NCBI GenBank assembly: GCA_000827495.1
Contig: KN817667.1
Location: forward strand, 54,022 to 76,261
DNA from: Hypholoma sublateritium FD-334 SS-4
Taxonomy: Eukaryota; Basidiomycota; Agaricomycetes; Agaricales; Strophariaceae
Reading direction: 5' to 3'
DNA length: 22,240 nt
Made by a program: the position numbers and the translations under genes. The notes beneath the pieces are model-generated. The model worked only from the letters and a program-made list of their open reading frames with translations. It was not told where the DNA came from and did no database searches. Below are positions 18,900 through 22,240 of the stretch, piece by piece (positions within the stretch are counted from its first letter, which is position 1; every line of letters begins with the position of its first letter).

Positions 18900-20090
18900 T
18901 GACAAAGCGACTTGATGTTCGTCGTGGAAGACCTCCTCCTCCAAACTCGGCACACGGACGTGACGTTCTTGCAGGACACATCGGCATAATGCAACATATT
19001 GCGCGTCATCTGGGTGGCGGACTCCAACAGACTGCCAAAAGTATTTCATACACGTTGAGCAGCGGATACACTGGGCAAGACGAAGCTGAGCGCAAGCCGG
19101 CGGCCTTCGACGAGCTGCGCGTATCCCTCGTTCAGCATGGCCTGCAGCTTCAAGGAGCTGTCATCAACGTCCGCCTGCAGCACACCACGAAGGAACGCAC
19201 CGAAGGAATGCACGACATCGACGCCGCAGTTATCCTCCTATCCACGGCCGCAGACCGAACGTCTCCGTGTTCTGCTTCTCGACCCGCGCGCCGTCCATGT
19301 TCTCCTTGCCGTACACGATTGTATCGTATCGCCCAGCAAGTAACGGAAGATGGAATCGCAGCAGGCCATAACGTCGGCCGTCTTCAAGGTGATACCGATG
19401 AGGCTTTCGCGACTAGCCATGGAGCGGAGGAATTTCTGGGGCGTCAGCCTGCGGAAAGACGAATTATCGGCGACGCTGTGCAATTTCGGCCAAGAATCAT
19501 CGCTCGCGAAATGGGACAGCGCGGTATGGTAGAACACGAATGGAATACGGCGGCCTTCGACAGATTGCTGGCTGACACAGACCGACATCTGCTAGACGTC
19601 GATCAAGGAGCCTTTCGACCAGCGACAAAGAGCTACTTTGCGTTACTGGCCTTCAAATCTCTCAGCGCACACTGGCCTGATGCACCTGACGGAAAAATTG
19701 TCCAGCGCTCGACCAAGCTGTCGGGCGAATCGTGGATGTTCATGAGCACCAGGAGAGGCAGGAACATGTGGGTGGCGTCGTTGATGATCCTGTCTTCCGA
19801 CAGTCTGCGCGGTGCAAACCGTAGTCGCGGGCCTGGCGATGGTGTCGATGCAGAGGCCATTGTGGCCAGCGACCAACGAGTATGTGCAGCCCAGTGCAGA
19901 GCTGGCGCGCTGAAGACGGCCNTGCGAGGCACCGACAATTATCTCCGCAACGCCATAGATGAGCGGACAGTGTTCAATGATAATACCACCATCGAATACC
20001 GCCGANTCGATTTCGGCGCAGGCNCCCCGCGAGGATTCGCTTTTCGACCCACAGCGACTTGGGCCCGATGATCCCATGGCGCGAAGACCG
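18900..20090 (-). pseudogene. RNA polymerase II largest subunit (RPB1) internal fragment, degenerate
   Basis: Pieces of RPB1 occur in the correct order on the minus strand but in different frames. They are IIGPKSLWVEKRILAG (about 20040-20080), PLIYGVAEIIVGAS (about 19925-19970), RALDN and DLKASN (about 19640-19710), and KGSLIDV-stop-QMSVCVSQQSVEG (about 19540-19610). Next come SSFRRLTPQKF, SMASRESLIGITLKTAD (the bridge-helix region, about 19370-19470) and VYGKENMDGARVEKQN (about 19250-19320). The last are LNEGYAQLVEGRRL (about 19090-19140) and ATQMTRNMLHYADVSCKNVT (the trigger-loop region, about 18955-19015). The wording SVEG and LTPQ fits RPB1 better than the Pol III subunit. There are frameshifts, stops, replaced bridge-helix residues and an internal deletion before the trigger loop. 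It is nonfunctional. Confidence 0.85.
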
Positions 20091-20243
20091 AACCACCCAC
20101 AGGATTTTCGGTGTGGTCGATAAATGCCGGANGCAGCGCCGACGCCCAATACGCAGTGTTTGCATGATAATCCCAGCTGGACATTACGCCCAGCATCTCA
20201 GCGCATGCGGAGACTGCAGCTCGCGCGCGAGAAACAGGGGTCT

Positions 20244-20663
20244 TCAGGTAGGAGGCGCGGAGAGGCCAACTGTGGCCTGTGCGGATCGAGAATGGCGGGG
20301 CGAACGACGGGGAAGTGGCGAGATGGGATGGAGACAGTATGGGGGAAAGTCGCATGGCAAGGACTGTAGGGCTGATATAATTCGGTGAGATTGAGATGGG
20401 CCGGGTAAAGGTACACATAGACGTACTTGCAGGGGCCGCGGCACAAGAGAGCGGAGCAGGCTCGCTGGAGATGATCTGAGCCCCCCCTGGGTTGATTGCG
20501 CGATCTCCGCGAAAACGTCGATCGGACCCCGCGCGAGCGTCGGCGACGGCTTGAGCAAGGTTCGCGGAATGGGCCGTAGAACCGAGGTGGGCGGGGTAGA
20601 GGCTACATTATTGATGGGCGGCATCGTTGAGAAGGCCCGTATCCACGCTCGCGCTGCAGTCAT
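20244..20663 (-). other. Possible first exon or captured exon upstream of the RPB1 fragment
   Basis: A minus-strand frame opens at an ATG (MTAARAWIRAFSTMPPINN) and runs 139 codons. Its start is Ala/Arg/Ser-rich, like a mitochondrial presequence. About 240 bp in, a GTACGT occurs, a strong fungal intron donor, after which the composition becomes pyrimidine-rich. No domain is recognised. It lies directly upstream, in the same orientation, of the RPB1 and LysRS fragments and could supply the 5' end of a chimeric transcript. It may equally be chance. Confidence 0.25.
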
Positions 20664-21267
20664 GGCAGAGACTTGGGAGTGACAACGATGTCGAGCATTC
20701 CAGGTGGCGCGTGGTTCGTGACGGGGTCGGATGAATGAGCGGGGACGACGATTGATTCAGGGGGGCTCTGTAAAACAAGGAAGAGCAACGTCCACATCGA
20801 ACGCGGGCCGGTTGACACATCTCAGCCGGTGCCAGTAAAGAGCTCTCTGTCTATTTCCGTTCGCTCGTGTCCCCCACCACCATCCTCGTAAAGCGGTCCA
20901 CGACGTCCATATTCCATCCGCCCTCGCACCCGGCTTGCAGCCCAGCTTGCACTCAAGCTCAGCGCGAATTACGCTCGCTNATATGCAGACGGGTGCTTCC
21001 AACAGTGTGCAGCATAACGCAAATCAGTGATAATCAGCAAACAATCTTGTAGCTTGAGCTGTCATACGGCGCCGGCCTCTGATCTACAGACACAAAAGAT
21101 AGATAAAAGAAACAGTTTGCAACGAGAATAATATAAGCATCGGATTATGTGCATTTGCTGCGNTGCTATCCCACNGGATACGCCGTAGGTCTGGTACTTT
21201 TCGAACGCGTTTGGGAGAGGAAAATATGTTAACATTGGTTTTGGGAAAATTAACGTAGAGTGGTCTT
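20664..21267. other. Intergenic stretch, includes likely LysRS 3' UTR
   Basis: No gene is recognised. The part next to 21267 is A/T-richer and would hold the 3' UTR of the minus-strand lysyl-tRNA synthetase gene. Three undetermined bases (20980, 21162, 21175) fall here. Confidence 0.45.
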
Positions 21268-22240
21268 CTAAACCTGACCCGACTGGCCAAGATGGGCACC
21301 ACCAGGGGTGGCGGTAGCGGTGGTGGCCGGGGTATCTTGCGGCTTCATTGCGGGGAACAGAAGCACCTCCTTGATATCTGCGCAGGCTAATGAATACAAT
21401 GTTTGATACAAAAAAGAGGGTACACTGACTGGTGGAATCTGTCAAGAACATGACCAGACGATCGATACCGAGACCCCATCCACCGGTAGGCGCAAGACCG
21501 TGCTCAAGACTGAGAGAATGGGTGAGCAAACCGATGGGCAATAATCAGTAGTGGACGTACGCGTCGATGAAAACTTCATCGATCCCTTGCGCTTCGTCAT
21601 CGCCTTGCTCCTTCTGCCTCACCTAAAACAGCTTCAAGTTAACGACGCCAGTAAAAATAGGACAGCTGTGAACAGTGTACCTGCTCCTCAAATCGCAACC
21701 TTTGCTCGAAGGGGTCGTTCAGCTCCGTGTAGGCGTTGCAGAACTCCTTTCCGCACATGAAGCCCTCGAAGCGCTCGCACAGGCCGGGCCGCGAGCGATG
21801 CCACTTCGCGAGCGGCGACATCACTTGCGGGTGGCCGACGATGAAGGCGGGCGATACGCACAGGGGCTCGATGTACTCGCCAACCAGCTTGTCGAGCATG
21901 CGCGCATTCGTGCGCGGCTCGCTGCAGTCCACGTTGTGCTGCGATCCAATGTTAGAGGAGATGGGTTACATTTAGGAGAATAATTCACCTTAACGCAAAG
22001 CGCGCGGAGGAACTTGTTAGTCTCGTCGGTGTGAAGCGTGTCGCCGGGCGGGAACTTGACTCCGAGCTTTTCTTCGAGGGTCTCGATCATGTCGTAGCGC
22101 TTCCATGGCCGCTGGAAGTCGAGCACGAGCTCGCGAGCACCCTCCTGGCCCTTGTTGCCGTCGGGGTGGTAGGTGATCGTGGTCTTGCCGCCCGTGAGTG
22201 ACTTGACCAAGCCCTCAATCATGTTCTCCGTGATCTCCAT
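21268..22240 (-). CDS. KRS1: Cytosolic lysyl-tRNA synthetase, C-terminal half (5' partial)
   Basis: This class IIb enzyme charges tRNA-Lys with lysine using ATP. Exons on the minus strand are 22240-21989 (open at the window edge), 21938-21681, 21622-21561, 21509-21430 and 21377-21268. They join in frame to 253 codons plus TAG. Introns of 50, 58, 51 and 52 bp have GT..AG ends, including GTACGT and GTCAGT donors. Visible signatures are [53 protein letters not shown] (substrate-pocket region) and the class II motif 3 [14 protein letters not shown]. The tail [13 protein letters not shown] is the usual eukaryotic end, followed by a short Thr/Ala/Gly extension. The OB-fold and motifs 1 and 2 lie beyond the window. 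The ATG at 22240 is internal, not the start. Nothing suggests damage. Confidence 0.93.

Noticed and set aside
19238..19588. Minus-strand MASRESLIGITL considered as a proteasome beta subunit N-terminus
   Set aside because: The upstream QMSVCVSQQSVEG and LTPQ pieces and downstream YGKENMDGARVEKQN place it in the RPB1 bridge-helix region instead.
18890..20071. A 393-codon + strand ORF opposite the RPB1 and LysRS fragments
   Set aside because: The conserved protein signatures are on the minus strand; this frame is antisense to them and reads as unconserved sequence with undetermined bases.

Overview
The window looks like nuclear DNA of a filamentous basidiomycete, probably an agaricomycete. The single clearly functional gene fragment, a cytosolic lysyl-tRNA synthetase at the right edge, is split by four introns of only 50-58 bp with GT..AG borders. 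The transposons are a Tad1-like LINE and a Ty3/Gypsy element, both of fungal type. The assignment to a taxon is inference; no species can be named from this sequence.

Layout. (1) 1-7592: a long non-LTR retrotransposon on the + strand. It has ORF1 with a CCHC knuckle, then a very long ORF2 (AP endonuclease, reverse transcriptase, RNase H, C-terminal zinc finger) interrupted by three in-frame TGA codons, then a hairpin-containing 3' UTR and a pure 34-nt poly(A) tail. (2) 7593-12033: the poly(A) tail abuts the interior of a Ty3/Gypsy gag gene, so the LINE is nested in a Gypsy element. The Gypsy remnant keeps the zinc knuckle, an unusual linker with a triplicated module, protease, RT and RNase H. 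It has no recognisable integrase, capsid or LTR, and its reading frame shifts twice. (3) About 12240-16130: no recognisable gene. The strand composition flips between purine-rich and pyrimidine-rich blocks, and two blocks look like diverged direct copies of each other. (4) 16205-17312: a roughly 1.1 kb unit bounded by imperfect inverted repeats. (5) 17361-17594: a dense cluster of hairpins. (6) 18530-20090 (minus): a degenerate RNA polymerase II largest-subunit (RPB1) fragment fused to a degenerate N-terminal fragment of lysyl-tRNA synthetase. (7) 21268-22240 (minus): the 3' half of an apparently intact lysyl-tRNA synthetase gene, continuing off the right edge.

The region as a whole reads as a repeat-rich graveyard beside a housekeeping gene. 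I did not find a defence system, biosynthetic cluster or other new multi-gene system. The most interesting items are the RPB1/LysRS pseudogene chimera lying next to the real LysRS gene, the triplicated Gag-linker module, the CGA-to-TGA-type nonsense codons in the LINE, and the stacked repeats and hairpins between 12.3 and 17.6 kb.
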